Shown: positions 1 to 10,960 of the stretch, piece after piece
Numbering within the stretch: the stretch's first letter is position 1
Layout of the letters: every line of letters begins with the position of its first letter
Assembly: GCA_963969395.1 (NCBI GenBank)
Contig: OZ017801.1
Location: 11,909,611-11,973,610, forward strand
Reading direction: 5' to 3'
From: Pseudoscleropodium purum
Taxonomy: Eukaryota > Streptophyta > Bryopsida > Hypnales > Brachytheciaceae
Length of the DNA stretch: 64,000 nucleotides
Translations under genes and position numbers: made by a program
Notes under the pieces: model-generated
Database searches by the model: none
Seen by the model: the letters and a program-made list of their open reading frames with translations, nothing else
What the model was told of the DNA's origin: nothing

Positions 1-1020
1 TTTCAATACCAATAGCCAAAATTTTCATAGGTAATATCTAATTTGATACAAATATCACCAAGTATCACCAAGAATCACCCAAATGTCACATGACTATCGC
101 ATGAGTATTGCATGAGTATCACATGGATATCACATGAGTATGGAAGAAATAACTGTCTACTTCTCCAAAATGATAAAAAACCACTGCTTCCGTGTGAACC
201 GAGTCCACCGACCCCATTACACGGGTTAAAAATCTTGCCCTTCCTTGTTATTTTTGCACGTGTGGTCTGCTCTGCTTCCCAACATCTAAGTTTCTGGAGT
301 TTGCAGAGGTTTTCTTGCACCGGTGAAGATGGCCCTCTGTTGCAAAAAGGTGCGAGAATTAAAGCAACCAATGCAAGCCCATCCTATCACGCCCTGCAGT
401 GCCGAAGTGCCGCACTCGCCAAACCGAAAGTCGGACCAAGCTCAGCCATCCAGGTTTGCAACTTGCAGTGTGCACACAGATCGAGCCAACATTTGTTGCG
501 CCTGCGGGCAAGATCGTCGTGAAGCCATCAAGGGAATCCGCAATCTCTATCTAGCTAGCTGATGGGACTTGGAACCAGGTGGCCGCACACAACCCATCCA
601 CAACGGTAGCAGCTGTTGCAGTCTTCGGATCGAAGCTAGAAACGCCGCATTCGGACACCCCTGGAGGAAGGTATGTTAACTTACTGTAACTCTTTTTTTC
701 TCTCTTGATCGATCATGCTCTAACAAGTCTGGAAAATTCACTGGGACACCATTTCTCTCGAACCCACAATAGCTTGAATTGAATGACTGCGTTTTCTGCA
801 GTCCAGGCCATCGTTGGAAAGCCTCGAAACCCGGAAATTGTGGATCCCTGGAGAATCGAACTAGAGCGTTGCAATTCGTGTTTATGGATGGACCAATCGG
901 TAGGATTTTGCGATTTTACCTTTGACTGTCTGTCGTTGAGTCTGGATTCGAAGCCTGTGTGTGGCCCTGACTTGATTAGCGGTTTTTCGAATGCAGGGAC
1001 GAAGTTTGGGTGTGTGAATT
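1..1020. other. Upstream region and probable 5' UTR of the UPF0114 gene
   Basis: No protein-coding exon is convincing here. The first 150 bases are AT-rich and hold a minisatellite, listed separately. From about 180 the base composition becomes gene-like. A plausible noncoding first exon ends at a donor near 670 (GGAAG followed by gtatgtta), with a possible acceptor near 802 (ttctgcag), which would give a 5'-UTR intron before the start codon at 1021. The open frames in this stretch show no recognisable family. This is inference from splice-like signals only. Confidence 0.4.
86..140. repeat. 11-bp minisatellite, five units
   Basis: Five consecutive 11-bp units start at 86, 97, 108, 119 and 130, each a variant of TCACATGAGTA (TCACATGACTA, TCGCATGAGTA, TTGCATGAGTA, TCACATGGATA, TCACATGAGTA). 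Looser ATCACCAAG-type words lie just before it. Confidence 0.85.
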
Positions 1021-3816
1021 ATGGCTATGGAGGCTACAGCAGGCGTTTCTGTGGCGACCGGGAGAATGTTTAAAGTTTTTGCATCCCCGGGGACGACATC
1101 GAGGCGGGCTTGCTCGTCAACCGTGGATGATGCTGCAAGGGGAAGGTTGCATTCTCGGTGTGAAGGAATGGTGTCCCGGTTCCGTGATTCTTGGCAGGGA
1201 GGATCATTTACCACGAAACAAGGTATCATTTTTCAAATGTTTTATTTTTATTTTGAGGGATTCCCCTTCAGGTTTACATGTGATGTGATGTGTTCTAAGA
1301 TGTTCTACCTTGTGTTCTAAGTTTGGAGAAAGTCTGATTTTGAATTGGTGTTTTTCTTGAGAGAGTTTGAAATGGTTTTGAGAATGTTTTTTCATGGTTT
1401 TGTGCCTTTGATTTTCAGGGTTTTTGATGTATGGCGGGCCAAAGATTTGTGTGAATTCACGCGTGCTTTCGATTCGGGCCTCGCAAGGGGAGAATGTTAT
1501 GCCTCTTCCCAAGGACAACGGCGTTGCAACGCTGGAGTCGGTGATCGGTGAACCTCCGTCCAAGAGTGACGATCGCCGGGAACGTGTGGAGGCGCTTATT
1601 GAGAGGGTGTGTGCACACACTCAAACCTCTTTCATTATTGTTAAATGACCTTCTCTAAAATGGCATTCTAGAATATCCTGTGCACATGTGACTGTATCTG
1701 ACTCACATTCAAACTATGTTGAATCTTGTAAAAATTGGTAATCAAGGTGGAAATATTGAAAAGAGTTGAGGGTATGTAGCTTGAGAACCTTTTTGGTATG
1801 TGAATGTTGGAAAATTTCTCAGGGTCACTTTTCTTATCTTGCCCTGATTGTTATGGATCCAGTGGCTTTCGTTCTCTAGAATGACATTCTAGAATATCCT
1901 GTGCACTTGCCACAGTATCAGACACACATTCAAACTAGTGCAAAAGCTGGGACTCCATATGGAAAGATAAAAAGAATTGAGTATGGAATTTGGGAACTTT
2001 TTGGTGTAAGAATGTGGGAAAATTTCTCTGCGCATCTTTTCTTGTCTGTTATTGGTCGTGTCCTGAGTGCTATGAGTTTGAGCCTTCACTCCACTCCACT
2101 CATGACATGGATATCATTTTTTGGATGTGAAGCAATTTGTTTTTTTGGCATCAATCATCTTGTATTTACCTATTTTGAGAATCTACAGTTTTCATGACAA
2201 CGCTAGTTTCAAACCTATGCTTCCTATGCTTCAATAACAGGTAGTGAGTTTAGTTATTAAATGGAAGGTGAAAATGCGGCTTAAGGCCATTACAATTTCG
2301 ACGTTTCCGTGTCGGTGTACCTCTTGAGGCGTGTGTTTGTTTGAATTGCAGATGATTTTCAATTGCCGTTTCTTCACTCTCATGGCAGTTGTGGGGTCCT
2401 TGGCTGGATCGTTGTTGTGTTTCTTCAAGGTACGGTGCTTTGGAAACAAGGAGAATCATTTTTATTTACCGTCTCTAGTTTGTATCAGGCAAGGTATGAG
2501 ATTGCAGGAGTAGTATTGAATTTTCAGACTTTTTCTAACCAAATAACTTGATGCTAACCAAGGTGTTTGGCAATGTAACTGTTTCGATCAGGGGAGTTTG
2601 TTTGTGGCACAGTCCTTCGTAGAGTACTTTCAAGCATCATGGCAAGGTCTTAGTACTAGCCAAGTTGTGTTTCTCCTCGTGGAGGCTGTTGGTAGGCACT
2701 TCCAACTTTTTAACCAACTTTTTTTTGAACTTTTTGCATATTTTGTTGCTTATACATTCCTACAAATATTGTGTCCCTCAATTGGCGGTTATTGGTCATA
2801 AACGAAGGTTTTCTTTCAAATGTTCCAAGTATTACTTCGGGTGACAGAATAAGAAGATACATGAACGAAACATCACCTTACAGCACTATGGTCATCATCC
2901 CAAACTTGAACTTCCAAGTGCGTCAGGGTTTAGCTGATCTTCCTTGCTATCATCTACTCCCTCTGTTTCTGAAAACGATCCGTGTTTCCTTTGTGTTTCA
3001 CAAAGGAAACACGGGTCTTCTTCAGAAGCAGAGGTAGTATTTCAATTCCCATACACAAGGTTAAACCTGGCGGGTGTTTTGGCAGATGTTTACTTGATGG
3101 GGACTGTTATGCTCATATTCGGGATGGGTCTGTACGAGCTTTTTGTGAGCGCACTCGAAGTGGGCGGCGGTGGTGAATGTGTTCAGAATCCCGTATGCGG
3201 CTCCAATCTGTTCGGCCTTTTCCGTATGAGGGTAAGTAATGCGACCGCACCATTTCATTCTTTAGACAGTAAATCCCACCGCCTTCTCTATTTTCAGATG
3301 CTAATTTGCTGCACTGACAAAGTCCCATTCTTAAGGTATGTTTGCACTTGGTGTTAGAGTTGATGTTTGCAATGTGAATCCAGCTCAGAAGTAGGTCTAA
3401 ATTCGTTCTTAAGAACCTCAGGAACAACACTCTTTAAACACGAAGTGAGAACATACCTTAATTTACTTGGTACAACTACAGCTACGACTCTTTGATTCCC
3501 CGTTTGAATCCAATCTTCATTGTGGTTCTCTCTCTCTTTCTTTCTTTCATTCTTTCTTCCAACGCAGGAGCGACCCAAGTGGCTCGAAATCCGGTCGCTG
3601 GACGAGCTGAAAACGAAGCTGGGGCATGTCATCGTGATGATTTTGCTGGTGGGAATGTTTGAGAAGAGTAAGAAGGTGCCTATCAACAGCGGGCTTGATC
3701 TCCTTTGCTTCTCAGCTTCCATTCTCCTCTCCTCGGGTTGCCTTTTCCTCCTAGCTAAGCTTCATAGTAACAGCCCCAGCCCCAGCAGCAGCAACAGCAG
3801 CCTTCTTCAGCATTAA
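1021..3816 (+). CDS. UPF0114 (YqhA-like) family membrane protein, probably plastid-targeted
   Basis: Six exons: 1021-1222, 1419-1606, 2352-2429, 2592-2691, 3086-3231 and 3568-3816. They total 963 nt (320 residues), all introns are GT-AG and the phase is kept throughout. The first ~125 residues are rich in Ser, Arg and Ala with few acids at the start (MAMEATAGVSVATG), as in chloroplast transit peptides. The rest matches the UPF0114/YqhA family: a first membrane segment at about 136-156 (FFTLMAVVGSLAGSLLCFF), a second hydrophobic stretch at about 181-210 containing VDVYLMGTVMLIFGMGLYEL, the conserved ERPKWLEI and LKTKLGHVIVM blocks at 239-263, and a last segment at about 281-301. Plant members are annotated as chloroplast proteins of unknown function and bacterial YqhA is an inner-membrane protein; no activity is established. 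The tail is a Ser/Pro/Asn-rich stretch. The start at 1021 is chosen because it opens the transit-like region and joins in phase; a 5' noncoding exon may precede it. Confidence 0.9.
1651..2070. repeat. Diverged tandem duplication (~220 bp) inside UPF0114 intron 2
   Basis: Two copies lie in the intron 1607-2351. Copy 1 runs from about 1651 and copy 2 from about 1871. Both carry GGCATTCTAGAATATCCTG-like sequence (1662 and 1882), then CACATTCAAACTA, a GAAAATTTCTC-like word and a TTTTCTTRTCT word. The offset is about 220 bp. The copies have diverged, so the duplication is not recent. Confidence 0.75.
2955..3039. mobile_element. Stowaway-like foldback MITE in UPF0114 intron 4
   Basis: An ~81-bp element (2957-3037) is flanked by TA on both sides. 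Its left end reads CTCCCTCTGTTTCTGAA and its right end is the inverse of CTACCTCTGCTTCTGAA. The centre is a perfect 14-bp inverted repeat, GTGTTTCCTTTGTG, with a 3-base loop at about 2981-3011. CTCCCTCYGTTYC ends with a TA target site are the hallmark of Stowaway MITEs mobilised by plant mariner-like transposases. It lies in the intron 2692-3085 and does not touch the splice sites. Confidence 0.8.
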
Positions 3817-5640
3817 TTTGTCGACGCAATGCCAAGTCCCGTGTCAGTTTGAGGCAACTGTGTCACCGACTGTCTCATTGGAAAATTCAAAAGAGGGTGA
3901 AGTTAGAATAAACCCATAACCTTGTCCTCTTTCCAACTACCCTTAGCCATTAACTTAGCCCTAAACTGCAGATTTGAGTATTTGTGATTGAAGTTGGTAT
4001 TGTGACCAATTAAGTTATGTTCTCATGACTCTATTCTCCTTTTTAAACATGTATTATACTCCCCCTTTTTTTTGGTGTAACTTACCCAATTTGTGATTGA
4101 TTATCAAAGTTTCTTTTGCCCAAAGTTTTGCAACCTACTCATGGATACTCCCAAACCACCACTTTTTGCTACTGTGCCTAGTCACTATCATTAGATTGGT
4201 CAATTTTTTTTATTGATTTTCTTGTTGGCAAGTGAAAGGAGGTTCCCATGTAAGTTTCAACACACCAACAAATGCGACATTTAGATCCTGTGTGCAATAG
4301 TTATGAAGGGTCAAAGAGTTTTTGGATAGAGGTTCTAAAATTAGTTCTTCTAAGTGCCAGTACACATTGATTTAAAACATGTATACAAAGTGCTAATGGT
4401 CGTTTGGGATGTTTTGGAACTATGGCACATTTGGGGGGTAATATCTCCTATGTGCTCAACTTGTTGCGATGAAACTTAATTGTTAGGTATAATTATTGCT
4501 TGGTTTCGGGACCTCATTGCATGTTCAATCCCACACAATGTGCCTTTAGCTCCAACTTGTTTGGAAAATTTTATAACATTAGATTTATTTGGAATAATTT
4601 TAGAGGCAAGGTGTTGTATATTATTTGGATTTCATGCAACAACATTGCTTTTACAAACAAACTTAATGTTGGCCAACTTCCAACCTTCACTAAGCTTTGT
4701 GGGATGCCTTCCTTGACTCTAGTCATGCCTTGATGCTCAAGGTCCAACAAAACTCACGTGATCAACTCCAACAAGCTAGGAGCATTTGGTGACAATTTGA
4801 CATCATTTGGATGTAGTCCTTGGTGATTGTGTCTAGAGTTGGCAATGCTATTATTTGGAATAGGCCATTGCCTATTTCCTATTAGTTCGCTTAATCTTTC
4901 TTCCTTTTTTCTGCTCTCCTTTGTCTAGCTTATGGGATTAATTACTTTGTAATCCACATTATTTTGTAATGGAGTTCCATTTGTTTAAAATAGAAAAATA
5001 GAAAATATTTGTTGCTCTAATTGCTTAAAAATTTGTTTGAAACTTCCATTTTTATATTTGCAAAATAATTATTGCCCTAGTTGCTTTGAAATTGGTTCAA
5101 TTTGTTTTGAGCTTTCATTCTTATGTCCACAATTTAAATCCACATAGATTGTATAGAACACTCTTGCAAAATAGTTTGTAGATCTAAAAAATGCTACTCC
5201 ATTCTGAAAATTCATTTGGACAATTATAGTCAACTTCACCATAAAATCTTAATAGAATCATGTGAATTACTGCTTAGTTGATTCTTCTTCTTATTAAAGT
5301 AAATAATAATATCTTAAATGAACCCCTACATATTCTTGTTTAAAATGTACTCCCACTATTCATGAAAGTTTAGGATCACTTTTCATAACCCATATTTTGA
5401 GCACTTTGAAAATCCATAGTTTATTCATAGGATGTCCAAAAAATGCATTTTGAGAGAATCCCCTTTTGGCAACCACCAAGCTCCCTCAAAAAAAACTTTT
5501 TCAATATAAAATTGGAACCGTGCTGAATTGCTTATTGGATCGGTTTTAATGGGCAACCAAGGGTCCCAGATCCCCAGCAGGAATATTCCCAAGCTTTCAT
5601 ATCTGCTCTTCCTGCACCCCCTTCTTCTCATAGGCCAAGA
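3817..5640. other. Intergenic region between the UPF0114 gene and the next gene
   Basis: A likely poly(A) signal AATAAA lies at 3907-3912, 91 bases past the UPF0114 stop. The rest is AT-rich DNA without a recognisable gene, and it contains one MITE-A copy, listed separately. Composition becomes gene-like again after about 5500. Confidence 0.6.
4145..4440 (+). mobile_element. MITE-A copy 1 (degenerate)
   Basis: This is an old copy of a ~280-bp family also found at 8680-8978, 23371-23644, 42280-42910 and 44745-45014. Shared landmarks in order: an ACTCCCAAACCACCAC end, TATCATTAGATTGGTCAA, TTGTTGGCAAGTGAAAGGAG, ATGAAGGGTCAAAG, a YYTCTAARWRSSWRTACA word and a GATGGTCGTTTKGG-like right end. Limits are approximate because both ends are eroded. 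Confidence 0.65.
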
Positions 5641-5666
5641 ATATTACACACACCCCGGCCACACGC

Positions 5667-5749
5667 TGACGTGGAAGACCACCACGTGCCCCCCTGCCAT
5701 TGCTCCGCAATCCGCCCCCGAAGGCTCCACACTATCCACCCATATAAAT
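5667..5749 (+). promoter_or_regulatory. Core promoter of the 5815 gene: ACGT elements and TATA box
   Basis: TGACGTGG lies at 5667-5674 and a palindromic G-box CACGTG at 5683-5688, followed by CATATAAATT at 5741-5750 as a good TATA box, about 70 bases before the start codon. G-boxes of this type bind bZIP or bHLH factors and are common upstream of light-responsive plastid-protein genes in plants. That agrees with the transit-like N-terminus of the product. Function is inferred. Confidence 0.6.
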
Positions 5750-5814
5750 TTCCAGATCTTGCACTTGCGTCCATTCCCACGAGAATTGATGCGAAATTGC
5801 GACCGGAATTGAGC

Positions 5815-8351
5815 ATGACGACGTCCATAGCCACCTCGCTCCTCCCTTGCTCGTATGGAATCATCGCGACCTCTTCCGGAAAATCTCACGCCCCAGCTGC
5901 ATTGGAGGTCCGGGCGACGGGAGGTTTGAAAACGGGCGGGTTGAGAGGCGTGGGGTTCGAAAATGGGCAGAGGGGCGGCAGTAGTTGTTGGGCAATGAGC
6001 GGTGCGTTTCATAGTCGGATTCTGGGACACAGAAGGGCTGCTGTTGCGGTGCGAAGGCGGACGAAGATTGTGGCGGAGGGGGAGAAGGAGGACGTTTACG
6101 GAGGTTTTTATTCTGGCTATGGGCGTGAAATTTGAATTTGATTTTGCGGTGAATTAAGCCTGGTGTTCGCAATTGCTGAGTGTGTCTGGGGTGGTCGAGC
6201 TAGTTTTGTAGCAGTAGAGGGTTGGGCATGTTTTCGATGTTTGTAATTTCGTTGTTCTATTTGTGACTAGAGTGGTCGGATTTTAGAGTAGTGTTGTTAG
6301 CAAATTGAAGAAAATTCTGACGCACCAGAGAATGCATGATTTGGATAAGATCTGTGAAAATGATAAGTTTTATTTGTAGTTGACCTAAAGTCGACATGTG
6401 TTCGGATGGTACATTCTCATCAACTGATTGTGCAAGGCTTTGCGGTGCCACTGAATTTGATTTGTGGGGAATTAAGTTGTGTGTCCGGGGTGGTCGAGCT
6501 GGTTCGTAGCAGTAGAGTGTTAGGCATGTTTACGATGTTTGCAATTGCGTTTCTATTGTTGCTAGAATGGTCGGATTTTAAAATAGTGTTGTTAGCAAGT
6601 AGAAGAGGATTTTGACGCACCAGAGAATGAATGATTTGGATAATGTATGGGAAAATGATAAGGTTTCGAAGTTTTATTAGTAGTTGACCTAAAATCGACT
6701 TGTGTTGTGATGGTGTACATTCTCATCAACAAGTACCGATTGTGCAAGATATTGTGCTGCCATTGATTTGCGGTGAATTAAGTTTTCTGTTGGCAATTGC
6801 TGTGTCCGGGGTGGTCGAGCTGGTTTTTAGCAGTGGAGTGTTAGGCATGTGTACGATGTTTGCAATTGTGCTTCTCTTGTTATTAGAATGGTCGGAATTA
6901 AAATAGTGTTACCAATTTGAAGAGGATTCTGAAGCACCAGAGAATGCATTATTTGGATAGCATATGCGAAATTGATAAGGTTTCAAAGTAAATCGACTTG
7001 AGTTGTGATGTTGTACATTCTCATCAATATCTACTGATTGTGTAAGATTTTGGGGTTCACATTTAGGTAGAAGTGCCTATTTAAGTACCTGAACCTTTGA
7101 AGAAATTTCATATTCATTTGGCCTCCAAGACTCTTAGTTCGTTGTATTCACTATTGAGCAATCATCCCTGGAGAACTTTGGTTTTGAAGAATTTGTGAGG
7201 AGTTGATTCCATTCTTGCAATTTTGAACTGAAATCAATCAGGAGAGGAAGATATTGAGAATGTAGCTTTCTGATAATTGGGTTACCGCATTGTGGTGCTC
7301 GTTTGGTCTACCTACTGTAGTGTATCTGACGTCGCATGGAGAACTTCTAACTTGTCCTTGACGTGACCTGTTGCAGCGGCAGGCTTCATTGTGAAGGCTG
7401 GCAAGAATGCGTTGGATGCAGGCACTGACCTCATTCCTGTACGTCTATCTTGACTTGAGCATAAGGAGAATCTGAAATTGTTCTGTGTTGTTTGGTTTAA
7501 ATTTAAGAAAAGAAAGGCCTGTATGATGAACTTGCGTTGGAAGGTGATCCTGGTGAGCAAATATATATCTGTCGGCGTTGTATGCAATTGAAGAAGAGTA
7601 TTTGTTGATTCTTGCAGAATACCATACCTAGAAATGTTGCGCGTATTATTGTTGGAATTGTGGGCGTGTCGGTGATAACATATGCTTTGCGGGCTCTCTT
7701 CTCGACAGCCCTCTTCATTTTGGTAAGAGTCTCATCAGTGAATACGACTCGCTTAACAATTGTGCGACTGATCGATTGATGCGTTGGTATTCTCAACTTG
7801 TGAGTGTTATTCAACGAATGATCCATTTCCGGAGGGCAGTTTCGCCAGTTCACTACAACTGCTGTCCAGAGATTTGTTTTGTTTGTGATTGCTTTGGAGT
7901 CTATCAAATGAGATCAGAGCTTTGTAAGTAAACTGCTCCCGCTATAACCTCTCAGCCCTTCTTGCTCTGGAGTCGATCAACCTATGGAAATAATTCCAAC
8001 ACTTGCTCTGAGATGTGAGAGAGCCGCCTCATCTTTGACATTGTGTTAATCATCCATTTTGTAGACTCGACCTTGAATTTGAAGGATTCATTTAGGATTC
8101 TTCATTTAGTATACCTGTGAAAGTATGACATTCCTTGTGGTGATTACAGAAAAGCCTTGAGTTGATCAATGAGCACAGGCTTACTAACTGATGTCTTGAA
8201 CCTGAAACAGGCGATTGCAGGATTCAGTTACTTGGCCTACATTTACTTGAACAAGGACAGTGACTCGGGTACTGGTGGAAGGGGCGACTCCTCGCGTAGC
8301 ACTGATGATTCACTCGAAGAAGCCCGTCGTATTATGGATAAATACAAATAA
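5815..8351 (+). CDS. Small plastid-type protein with two membrane segments, family unnamed
   Basis: Four exons are proposed: 5815-6124, 7377-7438, 7618-7722 and 8211-8351, totalling 618 nt (205 residues). The last three exons have clean GT-AG borders and phase. The exon 1 donor is less certain: GTGAAA at 6125 keeps frame, but GTTTTT at 6104 would too and would remove seven residues. Residues 1 to ~85 are rich in Ser, Ala, Gly and Arg (MTTSIATSLLPCSYG..., RRRTKIV), as in chloroplast transit peptides. Residues ~131-174 (RIIVGIVGVSVITYALRALF, then STALFILAIAGFSYLAYIYL) should form two closely spaced membrane helices. The C-terminus is a charged tail, with SLEEARRIMDKYK at the end, that I associate with uncharacterised plant chloroplast proteins. 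No enzyme motif is visible. A thylakoid or envelope location is inferred from the layout only. Confidence 0.75.
6133..7058. repeat. Three tandem ~310-bp units filling intron 1 of the 5815 gene
   Basis: Three successive copies start near 6133, 6452 and 6761 at TTTGATTTKNGGNGAATTAAG. Each then holds GGGGTGGTCGAGCTRGTT (at 6189, 6488 and 6809), AGCAGTRGAGTGTTAGGCATG, TAGARTGGTCGGA, GCACCAGAGAATG and TGTACATTCTCATCAA. The spacing is about 320 and 310 bases. The first copy begins within ten bases of the proposed exon 1 donor. No open frame is shared by the copies. Confidence 0.9.
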
Positions 8352-8679
8352 GTTCTCTTCATGGAACCATTTCTGTCCAGAAAGCGCTTGGTCGCAGTTG
8401 AGGTTCTCCTTTGAAATAGCTCTATTAGCGGTCTTTGTTTGTATAAAGGGCATGAGGCAGTGTATTTGAAATGAACAGGAGGTATTCTTCAATGAGAAAG
8501 TCATTGACAATTGCCTTAAGGGTTAACAGTGCTGTGAATTTTAGCATGGTGATCTTCCAGTCCTGTAATACTCCTGAAACAAAGCAGCTTTGGTACCCCT
8601 TGTGTGCAATTCTGCTGGACACTCTGTTCGTCTGCAAGAAAATGCGCTTCATTTTGTTCAAGTTCCTCCAATAACCTGT

Positions 8680-8978
8680 AAGGTGGGCACCCCCAAAACC
8701 GACACTTTTTGCGACTGTATTTTACTTGCTATTATTAGATTGATCAAATTTTCATATTTTCTTGTTGGCAATTGAAACGAGGTTCCAACGCACCAATGAT
8801 TGCAACATTTGGATACCATATGCAAAAATTACAAAGGGTCAAAATTTTTTTCATAGATGTTTTAAAATCATTTCTTCCACATAGGTATCTATTGATTTTG
8901 GAGATGTGCATAAAGTGATGATGGTAGTTTTAGACAAAGGTGTGGTTGGGGAGGTGTCCATCTTTAATGACTAAGGTG
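8680..8978 (+). mobile_element. MITE-A copy 2 (near complete)
   Basis: The left end reads AGGTGGGCACCCCCAAAACC (from 8681), followed by GACACTTTTTGC. The right end reads GATGATGGTAGTTTTAG (about 8920) and finishes in GAGGTGTCCATC, an imperfect inverse of the left end. Internal family words are present: TTGTTGGCAATTGAAACGAG, TTGGATACCATATGC and GGAGATGTGCATAAAG. It carries no coding capacity. It lies ~330 bases past the stop codon of the preceding gene. Confidence 0.8.
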
Positions 8979-10640
8979 TTAGTTTAGACCTTTTGCATTT
9001 CTGGGCAGGTTATAGCAAAGTCAAAATTTAGTACTTTAAAAAAATCTTTGAGTGTGTTTTGTTGCTAGATTTTTAGTGCACAAAATTGTGTTTGATTTAA
9101 TTGTGGTTGTGAATTTAGGAGGTGAAATATAGTTTTGGTTTCAATTGATGGGTAAGCTAAAAATTATTTTATTCTAATTCCAACTTTGGAGTTGCTTTAT
9201 ACCTTCATGTGTCCATTTGTCCATTTCTATAGACCAAGAGGTGGTAGCAACCTAGAACTTTGAAGCCATCACTACTATTCAGCTTTGTAACTTTTAAGCC
9301 CCATTGCTTGAGTTTCATTTGTCTTTTATGGTGACTATCATCCCTAGTACATTAATTTGATAAATAGTAAAATTCTATTGTTTATACTTATGATATATCT
9401 ATCATAATAAAATATGCAATGTTAGGCCCTTTGTTACAACTCTTGTTACAAAATCAATCACATTTTCATCTTGAAAAAATATCATACAATTATTTCATCC
9501 AACATTCATGATGAAAATCTAGATGGTGTAACAAACATTTTTGTAATTTGTCCTGCATATATTTCCCCAGTTTTTTTTTTTTATACCCTTGTCTCTATGG
9601 CTCCTATTTTTGTATATATGTTTATATATATATATTCAAACCATATTTGATATTTCATCTTTTGACCCTTGACCCTCTACAAACCTTTAATTTGGACTCA
9701 CATCATTCAGTTCTAATTAAACATAGGGACTTTGCTACTTAAATTGTCAAACTTTTGAATTGTTTTGACAATCAAGATAGATTTCCTATCTTATGAAAAA
9801 AGCTTATAAATAAAAGCATTCCACACATTAATTTTTATACCCTTGAAGTCTGTATAAAAATCCAAAAAATCATAGGGGATTTCCAAGTCTCCTAAGAATC
9901 CACTAACTACTTCTCAACTTCTATGATTAACTTAGGTAAAATGGAGTCTTTCTTCTATCTCAAATATTTAATTTAATTACCTCTCTTAATGTCTTCTAAG
10001 ATATATTTGTGGGACTTTAAATGAATATACTCTTAATATACATCAATCATCGAGTAGGAAAAATTTTAGGCCTTAGGAAGTTTGTTAGTTTTGCATCCTC
10101 TTGTTGCAATTATAGAAAAAAAAATAAAAATAAGAATAATTCTTTATTAAAAAAACTTCGAATCTAATGTAATACTATTCCATGTCAGTGTCATGTCAAA
10201 TTGACTATTTTAAAAATATTTATTTATTTATTTTAGTATTTGCATTGTTGATTGCCGGAAAATACTATAAAAGCTTAATGGCCCTTTGCATGGTTTAGAA
10301 TTTTATAATGAATCATGATTGGAGTCAATCTTTCTATTTGTATAATCTAATTTTAAAAAATATACATAGATTTTTTCAAATCAATTTTGAAGATTTTTAA
10401 CTTTGAAAATTCACTTAAAATAATATTCATATTTTAGATGTTTGGAAATTTCTATTATTGATCATAATTGAAGTTTGGCTATTCTTGTAGGGTTAACCTG
10501 AAATGTTGAACAAAAGATAAGAAGATTTTTTTTGAAATTTTTTCAATTACTATTTGGAAATCCTCCAAAATATTTGTATCACTCATTTTGTGGAACATTC
10601 TTTCTTCTTCCCCATTGATTTATCACATGATTTTTCTTAG
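8979..10640. other. AT-rich intergenic DNA upstream of SF3A3
   Basis: No gene is seen. The stretch contains homopolymer and TA-rich runs (for example at 9570-9640) and short repeated AT words. Composition changes sharply at about 10670, where the GC-rich SF3A3 promoter begins. Confidence 0.55.
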
Positions 10641-10669
10641 GGCTTCCTCAATGAATATTAATTAGGTCG

Positions 10670-10955
10670 AGACTCTCAGGCCGGGGCAGGTCCGGGCAGC
10701 TTGGACAAAAATTCACGTGCCTGCCCTACACTTCTTGCTTCTCTCACGGTCCCGCGGTCCCGCCTTTAGCCCCCTTGCATCTTTTTGCTTCTGCTTGGGT
10801 CTTAGTTCCTGAACTTCCTTTGTCAACGAGGAGCATCAGCATTTAGGGTTTTACAGTCTTGTTTCTCCAGATGCTGTTCAGCAGCTCCACAGCTCCACAG
10901 TTTATGAACGGACATTGAGTGGGAAATTTTTATTGCGAGCGGGGGGAAAAGGTAA
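10670..10955 (+). promoter_or_regulatory. SF3A3 promoter and 5' UTR with G-box and telo-box
   Basis: A GC-richer block upstream of the start codon contains CACGTG (within TTCACGTGCC, about 10715) and TTTAGGGTTT at 10842-10851, about 110 bases before the ATG. TTTAGGGTTT is the reverse of the plant telo-box AAACCCTAAA, which is common near the transcription start of genes for translation and RNA-processing factors. The assignment rests on these motifs and on position. Confidence 0.55.
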
Positions 10956-10960
10956 TAACA

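Noticed and set aside
783..1073. 96-codon frame overlapping the UPF0114 start region
   Set aside because: It is in a different frame from the exon that joins in phase to the conserved protein; no family resemblance.
5644..6172. Long minus-strand frames opposite exon 1 of the 5815 gene
   Set aside because: They mirror a GC-rich transit-peptide exon; the plus-strand model has a TATA box, splice sites and a coherent protein.
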